Source: Bin87 sp965116565
Lineage (GTDB): Bacteria; Chloroflexota; Dehalococcoidia; Lucifugimonadales; UBA3495
Direction of reading: 5' to 3'
Length of the DNA stretch: 64,000 nt
NCBI GenBank assembly: GCA_965116565.1
Contig: OZ220699.1
Span: forward strand, 1,302,001 to 1,366,000
Below, piece after piece: positions 54,645-63,176 of the stretch (positions are counted from its first letter, which is position 1; every line of letters begins with the position of its first letter). The notes beneath the pieces are model-generated. The model searched no databases. It was not told where the DNA came from and was given only the letters and a program-made list of their open reading frames with translations. Both the position numbers and the translations under genes were made by a program.

Positions 54645-55217
54645 ATGTCCGCTGACAACATCATCCTCGTTGGCTTCATGGCCACCGGCAAGAGCCACGT
54701 CGGTCGCCTGATCTCCCGCATGACTGGCCGTCGCGCCGCCGACATCGACGAGGAGATTGTCCGCCGCGCCCACAAACCCATCCATCGCATTTTCAGCGAA
54801 GACGGCGAGGCCGTGTTCCGCGCCATGGAGCGCCACGCGACTTTCAGCCTGTGTGATGGTGGCAACAAGGTGATCTCCGCCGGCGGCGGCGCCTTCGCTC
54901 AGGAACTCACCCGCCAGGTCCTCCTCGACAACGGCACCGTCTTTTGCCTCACCGCCCGTCCGGAAACCATCCATCACCGCATCACCCGCGGCAGTCCCAA
55001 CGCCGCCGTACGGCCCATGCTGGGCGATGGCAACCCCCTCGAACGCATCCGCGAACTGCTCGAGCAACGCGCTGAGTCCTACGCCCACGCTCACTACGCC
55101 GTCCCCACTGACGACCGCACCCCCGAACAGGTCGCCGAAGCAATCCTCGAAATCTACGAAACCCACATCCGGAATTCCGAATCGCCGGCCCCCGCGCCAA
55201 CCGGAGGATCCCAATGA
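54645..55217 (+). CDS. aroK: Shikimate kinase
   Basis: 190 residues from ATG 54645, which places the P-loop at residues 10-17 as is usual; a GTG at 54543 in repeat B would add 34 residues. Walker A is GFMATGKS, shikimate-site Asp in RRAADIDEEIV, Arg in EDGEAVFRAMERHATFS, GG-loop VISAGGGAF, and the lid Arg in PNAAVRPMLGDG. Phosphorylates shikimate. The stop overlaps aroB by four bases (ATGA). Confidence 0.92.
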   Translation: MSADNIILVGFMATGKSHVGRLISRMTGRRAADIDEEIVRRAHKPIHRIFSEDGEAVFRAMERHATFSLCDGGNKVISAGGGAFAQELTRQVLLDNGTVFCLTARPETIHHRITRGSPNAAVRPMLGDGNPLERIRELLEQRAESYAHAHYAVPTDDRTPEQVAEAILEIYETHIRNSESPAPAPTGGSQ

Positions 55218-56317
55218 CCACCAGCCCCGACCAAGCCGCAACTGTCCACCACTCCGGCGGCAGCTATCCCGTCATCGCCGGTTGGGGCATCATCGATCGC
55301 CTCGGCGAGTACATCAGGGAGCTTGGCTTCGGCAACACCGCCTACATCGTCACCGACGAGAACGTTATGCGACCCTACGGCCGCAACGCCCAGTGGGCCC
55401 TCCAGCGCGCCGGCATCGCCGCCCACTGCTTCGTCATACCCGCCGGCGAGACCAGCAAGTCCTTCCAGCAAGCCCAGGAAATCTACGAGTGGCTCGTCAG
55501 CCTCAAAGCCGAGCGCGGCCAGCCCATCATCGCCATCGGTGGCGGCGTCTCCGGCGATTTGGGCGGGTTCATCGCCAGCACTTTCTTGCGCGGCGTGCCC
55601 TTCGTGCAGGTGCCCACCAGCATGGCCGCCATGGTCGACGCCTCCATCGGCGGCAAGGTCGCCGTTAACCTGCCCCAGGCCAAGAACATGGTCGGCGCAT
55701 TCTATCAGCCCCGCGCCGTCCTCGCCGACGTTCAGGCCCTCGCCACATTGGGCAAGCGCGAACTCTCCGAGGGTTGGGCCGAGGCCATCAAGCATGGCCT
55801 CATCCTAGACCCGTCGTTGGTCGACGTCTTCGAAGAGCACGCCGAAGCCCTCATGGACGTCGAACCCGAAATCTCCACCGAGGTCATCCGCCGCAGCATG
55901 GCCATCAAGGCCGACATCGTCAGCCAGGACGAGCGCGAGACCTTGGACATCCGCATCCTGCTCAACTACGGCCACACCATCGGCCACGCCTTGGAGGCCT
56001 CCACCGAGTACGGACGCTTCATGCACGGCGAAGGCGTATCCGTTGGCATGATGGGCGCCGGCCGCATCGCCCGTGAGATGGGCATGATTGGCGACGACAT
56101 CCTCGACCGCCAGCGCCATCTGCTCCAGCGATTCAACCTGCCCATCACCGCGCAGGGTGTCGACATCAATTCCATCCGTGGCGCAATGTCCCTTGACAAG
56201 AAGACCGTCGGCGGCGCCAATCGCTGGGTCCTCCTCGAAGACGTCGGCAAGGCCACCGTCCGCCGCGACATCCCCACCGAAATCGTCGACGACACCCTCG
56301 CCTGGCTCACTGACTGA
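55214..56317 (+). CDS. aroB: 3-dehydroquinate synthase
   Basis: 367 residues. NAD-binding IAIGGGVSGDLGGFIASTFL, then GVPFVQVPTSMAAMVDASIG with GKVAVNLPQAKNMVGAFYQP, and the metal ligands in KHGLILDPSL and NYGHTIGHALEASTEYGRFM with MHGEGVSVGM. Converts DAHP to 3-dehydroquinate. Coupled to aroK; the rest of the shikimate genes are not in the window. PTSMAAM replaces the usual PTTLLAM. Confidence 0.95.
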   Translation: MTTSPDQAATVHHSGGSYPVIAGWGIIDRLGEYIRELGFGNTAYIVTDENVMRPYGRNAQWALQRAGIAAHCFVIPAGETSKSFQQAQEIYEWLVSLKAERGQPIIAIGGGVSGDLGGFIASTFLRGVPFVQVPTSMAAMVDASIGGKVAVNLPQAKNMVGAFYQPRAVLADVQALATLGKRELSEGWAEAIKHGLILDPSLVDVFEEHAEALMDVEPEISTEVIRRSMAIKADIVSQDERETLDIRILLNYGHTIGHALEASTEYGRFMHGEGVSVGMMGAGRIAREMGMIGDDILDRQRHLLQRFNLPITAQGVDINSIRGAMSLDKKTVGGANRWVLLEDVGKATVRRDIPTEIVDDTLAWLTD

Positions 56318-56379
56318 TAAACCGCGGTCTCGTGACTATAACGGGCCCCGCCGACCATCCATCCTGTATGCTCTCGGCA

Positions 56380-56416
56380 GTCCGCGCATCCTGAGCCCGT
56401 CGACGGGCGAGCGGAC
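56380..56416. repeat. Palindromic repeat family A, copy 3
   Basis: GTCCGCGCATCCTGAGCCCG followed by TCGACGGGCGAGCGGAC; ends GTCCGC/GCGGAC pair perfectly. Between the convergent aroB and TauE genes, so it could be a bidirectional terminator. Confidence 0.6.
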
Positions 56417-56436
56417 CGCCGTTGAGTTCGGGCTTT

Positions 56437-57531
56437 TCAATCCCCGCCCGCCGCCACTCTCCCCGCGCTGCGTATCTCCCGCAGCCGTGCCAGTCGTCGC
56501 CCGCGTCGAACCTGCGCGATTACCGCGATCACCAGCAGCGCCACAATCGTCAACGCCACCAAACCCGACACGCCCAACAGCAGCAACCGCCCGATCAGTG
56601 CCAGGCCGTCCGACTCGATCAACCGCGCCAGTTGACCGATCCCTACCGCAACGCCCGCGTTCAGCACCGTCAACCCGAATAACCCCAGGATCCGCGCCGA
56701 GTTTACGAACCGCGTCGCCAGCGCCCCGATCTGCGTTCCCACCGACGCCGCCACGAACATGATGATCGCGATCATCGGGTCAACGTTTCCGCCCAGCGAA
56801 TAGAGAAACGACCCCAGCGTTCCGGTGATGATTATCTGGAACAGGTCCGTCCCGATCGCCACCGCCGGCGGTATCCCCAGTCCGTACACCAGGAACGGCA
56901 TCAGCAGGAACCCGCCGCCTGCCCCCAGCAACGCCGCAATAAACCCGATCACCAGTCCCGTCATCACCGGCACCACCGCCGACATCTCGGCGATCCCCGC
57001 GTTCGGGAACGACGGTCGCAGGTTTACGCTGCGGCCCCCCGGCATGACCAGTTGGCTCGGTCCCAGCCGTACGCTCTGAAACCAACGGGGGAATGTCCCC
57101 AAATCCCGCCGCGTGGGCCGGTATCTCAGCCGTCGCAACCAATTGCCCACCATCAGCGACCCCAGCGTCAGCAGCAGCACGAAGTAGACCGCGCCCACCA
57201 CAGGCCCCGATATTCCGGCTTCCTCCAGCGTGCTGTTCAACCGTTCGCCCAGAAAAACCCCCGGAATCGTTCCGCACACGATCAGCAGGGCCAGCCGCAG
57301 GTCCACGTTCCCCAGCCTCCGGTGTCGTAGCGTGCTGGTGATCGCCGTGCCCATCACCATCAACAGGCCGGTTCCCACCGCGTAGATCGTCGGTACTCCC
57401 AGCACCAGCAGCCCACCCGTTATCAGGAACCCTCCGCCGACGCCGAAAAAGCCGGTCATCGTGCCCACCACAATCCCCAGCAGCGCCAGCAGGAAAGGCG
57501 AGACCACAACGTCGGATATGGGAAAATACAC
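56437..57531 (-). CDS. Sulfite exporter TauE/SafE family membrane protein
   Basis: 364 residues from GTG 57531. About eight membrane spans; the family hallmark LGIVVGTMTGFFGVGGGFLI and its second-half counterpart GFIAALLGAGGGFLLMPFLV are both present, each with the GVGGGF/GAGGGF loop. Transports anions such as sulfite, sulfoacetate or taurine-derived sulfonates. Directly follows a 61-residue membrane protein gene with one base between the stop and GTG. Confidence 0.9.
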   Translation of the reverse strand: MYFPISDVVVSPFLLALLGIVVGTMTGFFGVGGGFLITGGLLVLGVPTIYAVGTGLLMVMGTAITSTLRHRRLGNVDLRLALLIVCGTIPGVFLGERLNSTLEEAGISGPVVGAVYFVLLLTLGSLMVGNWLRRLRYRPTRRDLGTFPRWFQSVRLGPSQLVMPGGRSVNLRPSFPNAGIAEMSAVVPVMTGLVIGFIAALLGAGGGFLLMPFLVYGLGIPPAVAIGTDLFQIIITGTLGSFLYSLGGNVDPMIAIIMFVAASVGTQIGALATRFVNSARILGLFGLTVLNAGVAVGIGQLARLIESDGLALIGRLLLLGVSGLVALTIVALLVIAVIAQVRRGRRLARLREIRSAGRVAAGGD

Positions 57532-57532
57532 G

Positions 57533-57718
57533 TTAGCCCCGCCGCGCCCGCCGACCGCCGTTGACCACGCGCGCCACTAGAGAGATTCCCCGGCCAACCA
57601 GATCCCAGAAAAAGTACAGTACCACCGCAGTAACCGCCATCGCGGCGATGACCACAACCGCCCACAGGATGGTATGGCTCCTCAGTACCGTGAGGATTTC
57701 CAGGCTTCCTGCCGGCAT
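57533..57718 (-). CDS. 61-residue single-span membrane protein
   Basis: One hydrophobic helix TILWAVVVIAAMAVTAVVLY (~16-39) with a basic tail GGRRARRG. The gene ends one base before the TauE start, so it is translated together with the exporter and may be an accessory subunit. Family not recognised. Confidence 0.6.
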   Translation of the reverse strand: MPAGSLEILTVLRSHTILWAVVVIAAMAVTAVVLYFFWDLVGRGISLVARVVNGGRRARRG

Positions 57719-58019
57719 CAGCGCTCCCCCATCTCGCGTACACTATACCCGGGGAGCGTGACCAGCCGAGCCGTTTTTCCAGATGGGCTGTGTGTCTTTA
57801 CCCCCAACCCGTCGCAACCCCATCCCTCGCTACCACCCATGCGAAAGCGGCAATCCGGAAGTGCCCTCCATCGGCCACAGTGAGTAACGGTATTTATTCT
57901 CGGATACCGGCTTTCGGCGGTACGACGGATGTATCGTCGGCCAGTCACATCAAAACCGAACGGGGACGAGTGGAAAGCGTCGTTGCTTTGGCAGGGCAGC
58001 CCTAGTACATTTACTAAAC
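57719..58019. other. Intergenic region before tgt, with repeat D
   Basis: About 300 bp between divergent genes. Contains repeat family D in reverse (57887-57927). No gene or RNA recognised; a promoter for tgt is expected here but no clear boxes stand out. Confidence 0.4.
57887..57927. repeat. Repeat family D, copy 2
   Basis: ACGGTATTTATTCTCGGATA followed by CCGGCTTTCGGCGGTACGACG. Its reverse complement aligns with 38090-38132. Confidence 0.35.
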
Positions 58020-59201
58020 ATGGCCGCATCACCCATCAGTTTCAAACTGCTCGCCACCGACGGCGCTGCCCGGCGCGGGCAGATTACCACGCCCCACGGT
58101 ACGGCGCAAACGCCCCTGTTCATGCCCGTCGCCACCCAGGCCACCGTCAAGGGCCTGACCTTCGACGAGGTGCAAGGGCTCGGCGCCGAAATAGTCCTCT
58201 CCAACGCCTACCACCTCTACCTCCGTCCCGGCGTGCAGCGCGTCAACGACGCCGGCGGCCTCCACGAGTTCATGGGATGGCAAGGCCCGATCCTCACTGA
58301 CAGTGGCGGCTATCAGGCTTTCAGCATGGGATCCCTGCGCAAGGTTGACGACGCCGGCATAACCTTCCAGTCCCACATCGACGGCAGCCGCCACCTGTTC
58401 ACTCCCCAATCCGCCATCGCCAATCAGCACGGCATCGGCGCAGACATCATCATGTGCTTCGACCAGTGCGTCTTCTCCGCCGGCGATCGCGCATCCGTCC
58501 GCGATGCCATGGAGCGCACCCACCGTTGGGCCGCCCAGTGCTACGACGCCCACGCGGCAAGCCCCAACGCCGAACGCCAGGCCCTCTTCGGCATCGTCCA
58601 GGGCGGCACCGTCCCCGAACTCCGAGCCGAATCCACCGATTGCATCACTCGCATCCCGTTTGATGGGTTCGCCATCGGCGGCCTCGCCGTCGGCGAGTCC
58701 AAAAGCGAAATGCACGCCGTTACCCGGCAGGTTTGCGACGGCCTGCCCGCCGACAAACCCCGCTACCTCATGGGCGTCGGCTCACCCGAGGACCTCGTCA
58801 ACTCCGTCGCCCTCGGCGTGGACATGTTCGATTGCGTCCTGCCCACCAGGGTCGCTCGCAACGGCGCCCTGTTCACCCCCACCGGCCGCATCAACATCGC
58901 CAACCGCCGCTACGCCGAAGACGACGACCCTCTCGACCACACCTGCGACTGCTACGCCTGCGCCAATTACTCGGCATCCTATCTGCGCCACCTGTTCAAG
59001 GCCCGCGAGATGCTCGGCCCCCGCCTCGCGTCAATCCACAACCTCCGCTTCATCCTCAGATTGATGGCCGACATCCGCAACGCCATCGCCGCCGGACGGT
59101 TCGCACAATTCCACCAGGAATTTCTCGCCACCTACCAACCCACAGACGAAACCCGCCGCCAAACCCAGAAGCACCGCTGGGTCGCCGAACGCGGCATATA
59201 A
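58020..59201 (+). CDS. tgt: tRNA-guanine transglycosylase
   Basis: 393 residues. LTDSGGYQAFSMG (catalytic Asp), GIVQGGTVPELRAES, IGGLAVGESKSEMHAV, the nucleophile Asp in GVDMFDCVLPTRVARNGALF and the zinc ligands CDCYACANYSASYLRHLF with a His in ASIHNLRF. Bacterial Tgt exchanges guanine-34 for preQ1 in queuosine synthesis. No queA or queC-F is seen nearby. Confidence 0.96.
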   Translation: MAASPISFKLLATDGAARRGQITTPHGTAQTPLFMPVATQATVKGLTFDEVQGLGAEIVLSNAYHLYLRPGVQRVNDAGGLHEFMGWQGPILTDSGGYQAFSMGSLRKVDDAGITFQSHIDGSRHLFTPQSAIANQHGIGADIIMCFDQCVFSAGDRASVRDAMERTHRWAAQCYDAHAASPNAERQALFGIVQGGTVPELRAESTDCITRIPFDGFAIGGLAVGESKSEMHAVTRQVCDGLPADKPRYLMGVGSPEDLVNSVALGVDMFDCVLPTRVARNGALFTPTGRINIANRRYAEDDDPLDHTCDCYACANYSASYLRHLFKAREMLGPRLASIHNLRFILRLMADIRNAIAAGRFAQFHQEFLATYQPTDETRRQTQKHRWVAERGI

Positions 59202-59282
59202 AACAATCCCTGCCCCTTTGTCCTCTCGGTCTGGGTCCGGACGACGCGCCTCGCCATCAGCCTACACGCGGGTTCCGCTTTG

Positions 59283-59777
59283 TCAGTTAGTCTCCTCTGT
59301 ACGGCCCCAACCCGGGCGTAACGGTGCGTTGTACAATTGGTGGGCGTTGGTTCGGTCCCCTCGCATGGTGGAGCCAATGGCCAGGGTGAGGCGATCCGAC
59401 GTCCACCAGGACAAAAGCCACCGCAGCAAGAGCGCAAAACAGCTCCTGACCTCCGGCTGGGTGCGGCAGGGCGCCGCTTTGTCCAACCCCTCGTACAGCC
59501 ACTCCCGGAGGTACCGGCGCATGGCGTCCTGCCGAATCCTACCCTGGCAGTCCAGCACCGACAGGGCAGCAGCCACAGCGCTTTGGCAGCCGCTCCGGGC
59601 CAGGACGGCGCCGTAAACCCACAGGGCCAGTCCGTTGATCTGGGCGGGCCGCAGGTGCGGCAGGTGCTGGGTCAGGTTCTGCTGCATCTGGTAACATTCT
59701 CTTGGCAGGCGCATGGTGGTCTTTGCATCCTTGTTGGTGTCGCAGCAAACAAGATGCCAGCACCAACATGCGCCCAC
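59283..59777 (-). pseudogene. N-terminal fragment of a DDE transposase
   Basis: 164 codons on the minus strand resembling the N-terminus of an IS4-like transposase: HLPHLRPAQINGLALWVYGA, LREWLYEGLDKAAPCRTQ, and LLRWLLSWWTSDRLTLAIG. The expected first catalytic Asp (LAID.T) is Gly, and the protein ends before the remaining DDE residues. It marks the left edge of a compositionally distinct cluster. Confidence 0.65.
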
Positions 59778-59810
59778 CGGTCGTCGGTGACCATTTGCAA
59801 AATTAACCTA

Positions 59811-59840
59811 CCCCTGTCAGCCTTTGATGGGAGAGGGGAT
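59811..59840. repeat. Repeat family B, copy 6
   Basis: CCCCTGTCAGCCTTTGATGG followed by GAGAGGGGAT, a short degenerate copy immediately before the SDR gene leader. Confidence 0.45.
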
Positions 59841-59900
59841 TTGCATAGCCCTCTTCAACAGGGGGAGGAGACCCCGGCGTTACATAAGAGGAGAATGGAG

Positions 59901-60683
59901 ATGCCATACGCGGGACTGGATTTGACGGGACGGAAGGCCCTGGTTACGGGAGCGGCGCGGGGGATCGGGGCGACGCTGGCGGTGGGGCTGGCGCAGGCCG
60001 GCGCGGACGTGGCGGTGTGCGACCTGGCGTCGGACGAGTCGTGGGAAGGGTTGTCGGAGACCGTGTGGAAGATACGCAACGAGGGGCAGGTGGGGTTGGC
60101 GGTGGATCTGGACGTGCAGGAGGTGTCGGAGATCCGGCCGACGATCCGTCAACTGGCCGATGACCTGGGTGGGCTGGACATCCTGGTGAACAACGCGGGT
60201 ATCAGGAGGCGAGCGCCGGCGCTGGAGGTTACCGAGGAGGACTGGGACGCGGTGATGGACACCAATCTCAAAGGAGCGTTCTTCTGCGCGCAGGCGGCGG
60301 CGCGGCTGATGATTCCGGAGGGATACGGGCGCATCATCAACATCGCGTCTCAGATGGCGCTGGTCGGCGCCACCAATCGGGCGGCGTACTGTGCCAGCAA
60401 GGGCGGGTTGCTGAATCTGACACGGGTGCTGGCGCTGGAGTGGGCGCAGCATGGAATCACGGTGAACGCCATCGGGCCGGGGCCGACGCTGACGCCGGGG
60501 GTGGTGGAGGCGGAGACGCGGGACGCCGATGAAGTTGAAGCGGAGCTGCTGGTGAAGATGCCGCTGGGTCGGCGGATGGATCCCGTGGAGCTGGTGGGCG
60601 CGGCGATCTACCTGGCGAGCGAGTCGGCGGGGGCGACGACGGGGCAAATGCTGGTGGTGGATGGCGGTTGGACGGCGATGTAG
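59901..60683 (+). CDS. SDR family oxidoreductase
   Basis: 260 residues from ATG 59901, with AAGAGGAGA upstream. Complete classical SDR: ALVTGAARGIGATLAVGLAQ, ILVNNAGIRRRAPALEVTEE, catalytic Ser in IINIASQMALVG, YCASKGGLLNLTRVLALEWA, and VVDGGWTAM at the end. Closest in look to gluconate-5-dehydrogenase or 3-oxoacyl reductase members. Codons end mostly in G, unlike the C-ending upstream genes. First of three genes with the same bias. Confidence 0.88.
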   Translation: MPYAGLDLTGRKALVTGAARGIGATLAVGLAQAGADVAVCDLASDESWEGLSETVWKIRNEGQVGLAVDLDVQEVSEIRPTIRQLADDLGGLDILVNNAGIRRRAPALEVTEEDWDAVMDTNLKGAFFCAQAAARLMIPEGYGRIINIASQMALVGATNRAAYCASKGGLLNLTRVLALEWAQHGITVNAIGPGPTLTPGVVEAETRDADEVEAELLVKMPLGRRMDPVELVGAAIYLASESAGATTGQMLVVDGGWTAM

Positions 60684-60741
60684 AATTTCGTTTTACATCG
60701 ATGCAAAGGATTCACAGGCACAGGATTCAAAGGATTGCCTT
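60684..60741 (+). repeat. ACAGGAT-type spacer repeat, copy 1
   Basis: GGATTCACAGGCACAGGATT followed by CAAAGGATTGCCTT, direct repeats of (A)CAGGATT. A similar spacer lies at 61881-61930 in front of the DUF362 gene. AAAGGATTG precedes each following ATG and may act as the SD. Confidence 0.45.
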
Positions 60742-61869
60742 ATGAAGTTCGGGATGTTTTACGAGTTGCAGATGCCGCGTCCGTGGACGGACACGGCGGA
60801 GTACGACACGCTGTGGGACGCGGTGCGGCAGGTGCAGTACGCGGAGGAGATGGGGTTCGAGCGGGTTTGGCTGGTTGAGCACCACTTCCTGACGGAGTTC
60901 GCGCACTCGTCCGCGCCGGAGGTGACGCTGGCGGTGATGGCGCAGCACACGAAGAAGATGCGGCTGGGGTTCGGCGTGGTGCTGGCGCCGGTGCATCATC
61001 CGCTGCACGTGGCGGCGCGAGCGTCGACGCTGGACATACTGAGCGACGGGCGGGTGGATGTCGGCGTCGGGCGGACCAAGGGGCCGTACCAGTTGACGCC
61101 GTTCGGGACGGACGTGGCGACGACGCAGAGCATGATGGTGGAGACGCTGGAGTGCCTGCCGCGGATGTGGTGCGACGAGGTGTTCAGCCACGACGGGGAG
61201 AACTGGACGATTCCGCCGCGGGAGGTGATTCCGCGTCCGTTGCAGCAGCCGCATCCGCCGCTGTGGATGGCGTGCACGCAGGAGGACACGTTCCGGCTGG
61301 CGGGCCAGTTGGGCGTGGGATGCCTGGTGAACACGCTGGGCGGGACGGACAAGACGCGGGCGCTGGTGAACGCCTACTACGAGGCCATCGAGAATGCCAA
61401 TCCGGTGGGTCGATTCACGAACCGGCAGGTGGTGGCGTCCACGATCGGCTTCTGCGACGAGGACGACGCGAAGGCGCGGCAGAAGGGCGCGGAGGTGGCG
61501 GCGTGGTACCTTGAGCAGAGTCGGCAGCGGTTCGTGCTGGAGTGGGCCGGCGTGGATCAGGACGCGGTGCCGGAGGAGTACCAGTTCTACGTGCAGGGTG
61601 GCGCGCGCGGCGGCGGGCCGGTGAAGCCGTCGGAGGATCCGCAGCAGCAGGCGCCGCCGACACCCGAGGAGTTGCTGGCCGGCGGTGGCTACTGCGTGGG
61701 CGACCCCGACGCGTGCATCAGGGTGATCGAGGAGTTTGAGTCGATGGGGGTGGACGAGATCATGCCCATCTTCCAGGCGGGGTATGCGACGAACGAAGAG
61801 GTCTTGAATTCAATCCGGCTGTTCGGGGAGTACGTGATACCGCACTTCCGCGCGAAAGAGGGACGATAA
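60742..61869 (+). CDS. LLM class flavin-dependent oxidoreductase
   Basis: 375 residues from ATG 60742. Luciferase-like family: FGMFYELQMPRPWTDTAEYD, GFERVWLVEHHFLTEFAHSS, MRLGFGVVLAPVHHPLHVAA, LSDGRVDVGVGRTKGPYQLT, and DACIRVIEEFESMGVDEIMP. The EHHF motif and the FG-VV-LAPVHHP strand are conserved. Cluster neighbours suggest it works with an SDR and a DUF362 protein on one substrate, which is unknown. Strong G-ending codon bias. Confidence 0.87.
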   Translation: MKFGMFYELQMPRPWTDTAEYDTLWDAVRQVQYAEEMGFERVWLVEHHFLTEFAHSSAPEVTLAVMAQHTKKMRLGFGVVLAPVHHPLHVAARASTLDILSDGRVDVGVGRTKGPYQLTPFGTDVATTQSMMVETLECLPRMWCDEVFSHDGENWTIPPREVIPRPLQQPHPPLWMACTQEDTFRLAGQLGVGCLVNTLGGTDKTRALVNAYYEAIENANPVGRFTNRQVVASTIGFCDEDDAKARQKGAEVAAWYLEQSRQRFVLEWAGVDQDAVPEEYQFYVQGGARGGGPVKPSEDPQQQAPPTPEELLAGGGYCVGDPDACIRVIEEFESMGVDEIMPIFQAGYATNEEVLNSIRLFGEYVIPHFRAKEGR

Positions 61870-61880
61870 TCCACCGGGAT

Positions 61881-61930
61881 GGACAGGATTTTCGGGATAT
61901 ACAGGATACTATTCTGATTTCAAGGATTGG
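61881..61930 (+). repeat. ACAGGAT-type spacer repeat, copy 2
   Basis: GGACAGGATTTTCGGGATAT, ACAGGATACTATTCTGATTT, CAAGGATTGG: several tandem-like (A)CAGGAT units. Same type as 60684-60741. Confidence 0.45.
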
Positions 61931-61935
61931 GGCGA

Positions 61936-63135
61936 ATGATTATTCGCCCGTACGCGGCATTGAGAACCGAATACGAGGGGAATTGGATGACTATTGTTGA
62001 ACAGTTGGGGACGGGACCGGAGTCGGAGGGCGTGCGGCGGGTTGGGTCGCCGGTGGTGTCGGTGGTGGCTACCACGCCGGAGACGGTGCTGGCGGACGTG
62101 GAGCGGGCGATGCGGCTGGCGGGGGCGGAGCGGGTATTGTCCACGGACGTTGAGACGCTGCTGAAGATCAACATCTCGTGGCAGCATTGGTATCCCGGGT
62201 GCTCGACGACGCCTTGGCAGTTGGAGGGTGCGATTCGCGGGCTACAGAACATGGGGCATCGCACGGACGGACTGATCGCGGCGCACAACGGGACGGTGGT
62301 GGTGGACTCGTTCGAGGGCGAGATAAACAACAAGCACAAGCCGGTGCAGGACAGGTACGGGCTGCGCACGGTGCACCTGGACACGCCGCCGGAGCCGTGG
62401 GTGCTGTACGAGCCGAAGGCGGGGATGCAGGTACTGTACGACATCTACCCCGAGGGAATTGAGATTCCGGCGTGCTTCGCGGGGAAGAACATCGTGCATC
62501 TGCCGACGATGAAGACGCACGTGTTCACGACGATGACCGGAGCGATGAAGAACGCGTTTGGCGGCTTGTTGCACCGCAAGCGGCACTGGACGCACTCGGT
62601 GATTCACGAGACGCTGGTGGACCTGCTGGCGATTCAGCAGGAGATTCACCCGGGCATCTTTGCGGTTACGGACGGGACCTTCGCCGGCGACGGGCCGGGT
62701 CCCCGGGCGATGCGGTGGCATATCAAGAACCGCATCGTGGCGGGGGCGGACCAGGTGGCGGTGGACGCCGTGGCGGCGTCGATGATGGGGTTCGATCCGC
62801 TGTCGCTGAAGTTCATTCGGCTGGCCCACGAACGCGGGCTGGGCGTGGGCGACATGCGGGCCATCGAGGTGGTGGGCGACGAGCCGGACATCAGCCGGGT
62901 GAACTGGAACTTCGCCGATAACGAGAACACGTTCGCGTCGCAGGGTCAGAAGCTGATCTACTGGGGTCCGTTGAAGCCGCTGGAGAACATGCTGCTGCGG
63001 TCGCCGCTGGCGGGCTGGGCGTACGCAGCGAGCAACGTGTACCACAACGGGTACTGGCTGAACACAATAGGGAAGGGACGGGTGCGGAAGGCGCTGCGGA
63101 CGGAGTGGGGGCGGCTGTGGGCGGAGGGGTATTAG
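61936..63135 (+). CDS. DUF362 domain-containing protein
   Basis: 399 residues from ATG 61936 (an ATG at 61987 is possible). The DUF362 core is recognisable: NISWQHWYPGCSTTPWQLEG, LPTMKTHVFTTMTGAMKNAF, GGLLHRKRHWTHSVIHETLV and GIFAVTDGTFAGDGPGPRAM, with DQVAVDAVAASMMGF. Members of this family are often iron-sulfur proteins; no CxxC cluster is seen here. Last gene of the G-biased cluster. Confidence 0.82.
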   Translation: MIIRPYAALRTEYEGNWMTIVEQLGTGPESEGVRRVGSPVVSVVATTPETVLADVERAMRLAGAERVLSTDVETLLKINISWQHWYPGCSTTPWQLEGAIRGLQNMGHRTDGLIAAHNGTVVVDSFEGEINNKHKPVQDRYGLRTVHLDTPPEPWVLYEPKAGMQVLYDIYPEGIEIPACFAGKNIVHLPTMKTHVFTTMTGAMKNAFGGLLHRKRHWTHSVIHETLVDLLAIQQEIHPGIFAVTDGTFAGDGPGPRAMRWHIKNRIVAGADQVAVDAVAASMMGFDPLSLKFIRLAHERGLGVGDMRAIEVVGDEPDISRVNWNFADNENTFASQGQKLIYWGPLKPLENMLLRSPLAGWAYAASNVYHNGYWLNTIGKGRVRKALRTEWGRLWAEGY

Positions 63136-63176
63136 GTTTATTTTGTCGAACTAACAAGAATGAGTCGAGGTAATAG

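Noticed and set aside
40901..59840. CRISPR array made of the repeated intergenic elements
   Set aside because: Repeats are dispersed, imperfect and not regularly spaced; no cas genes seen.
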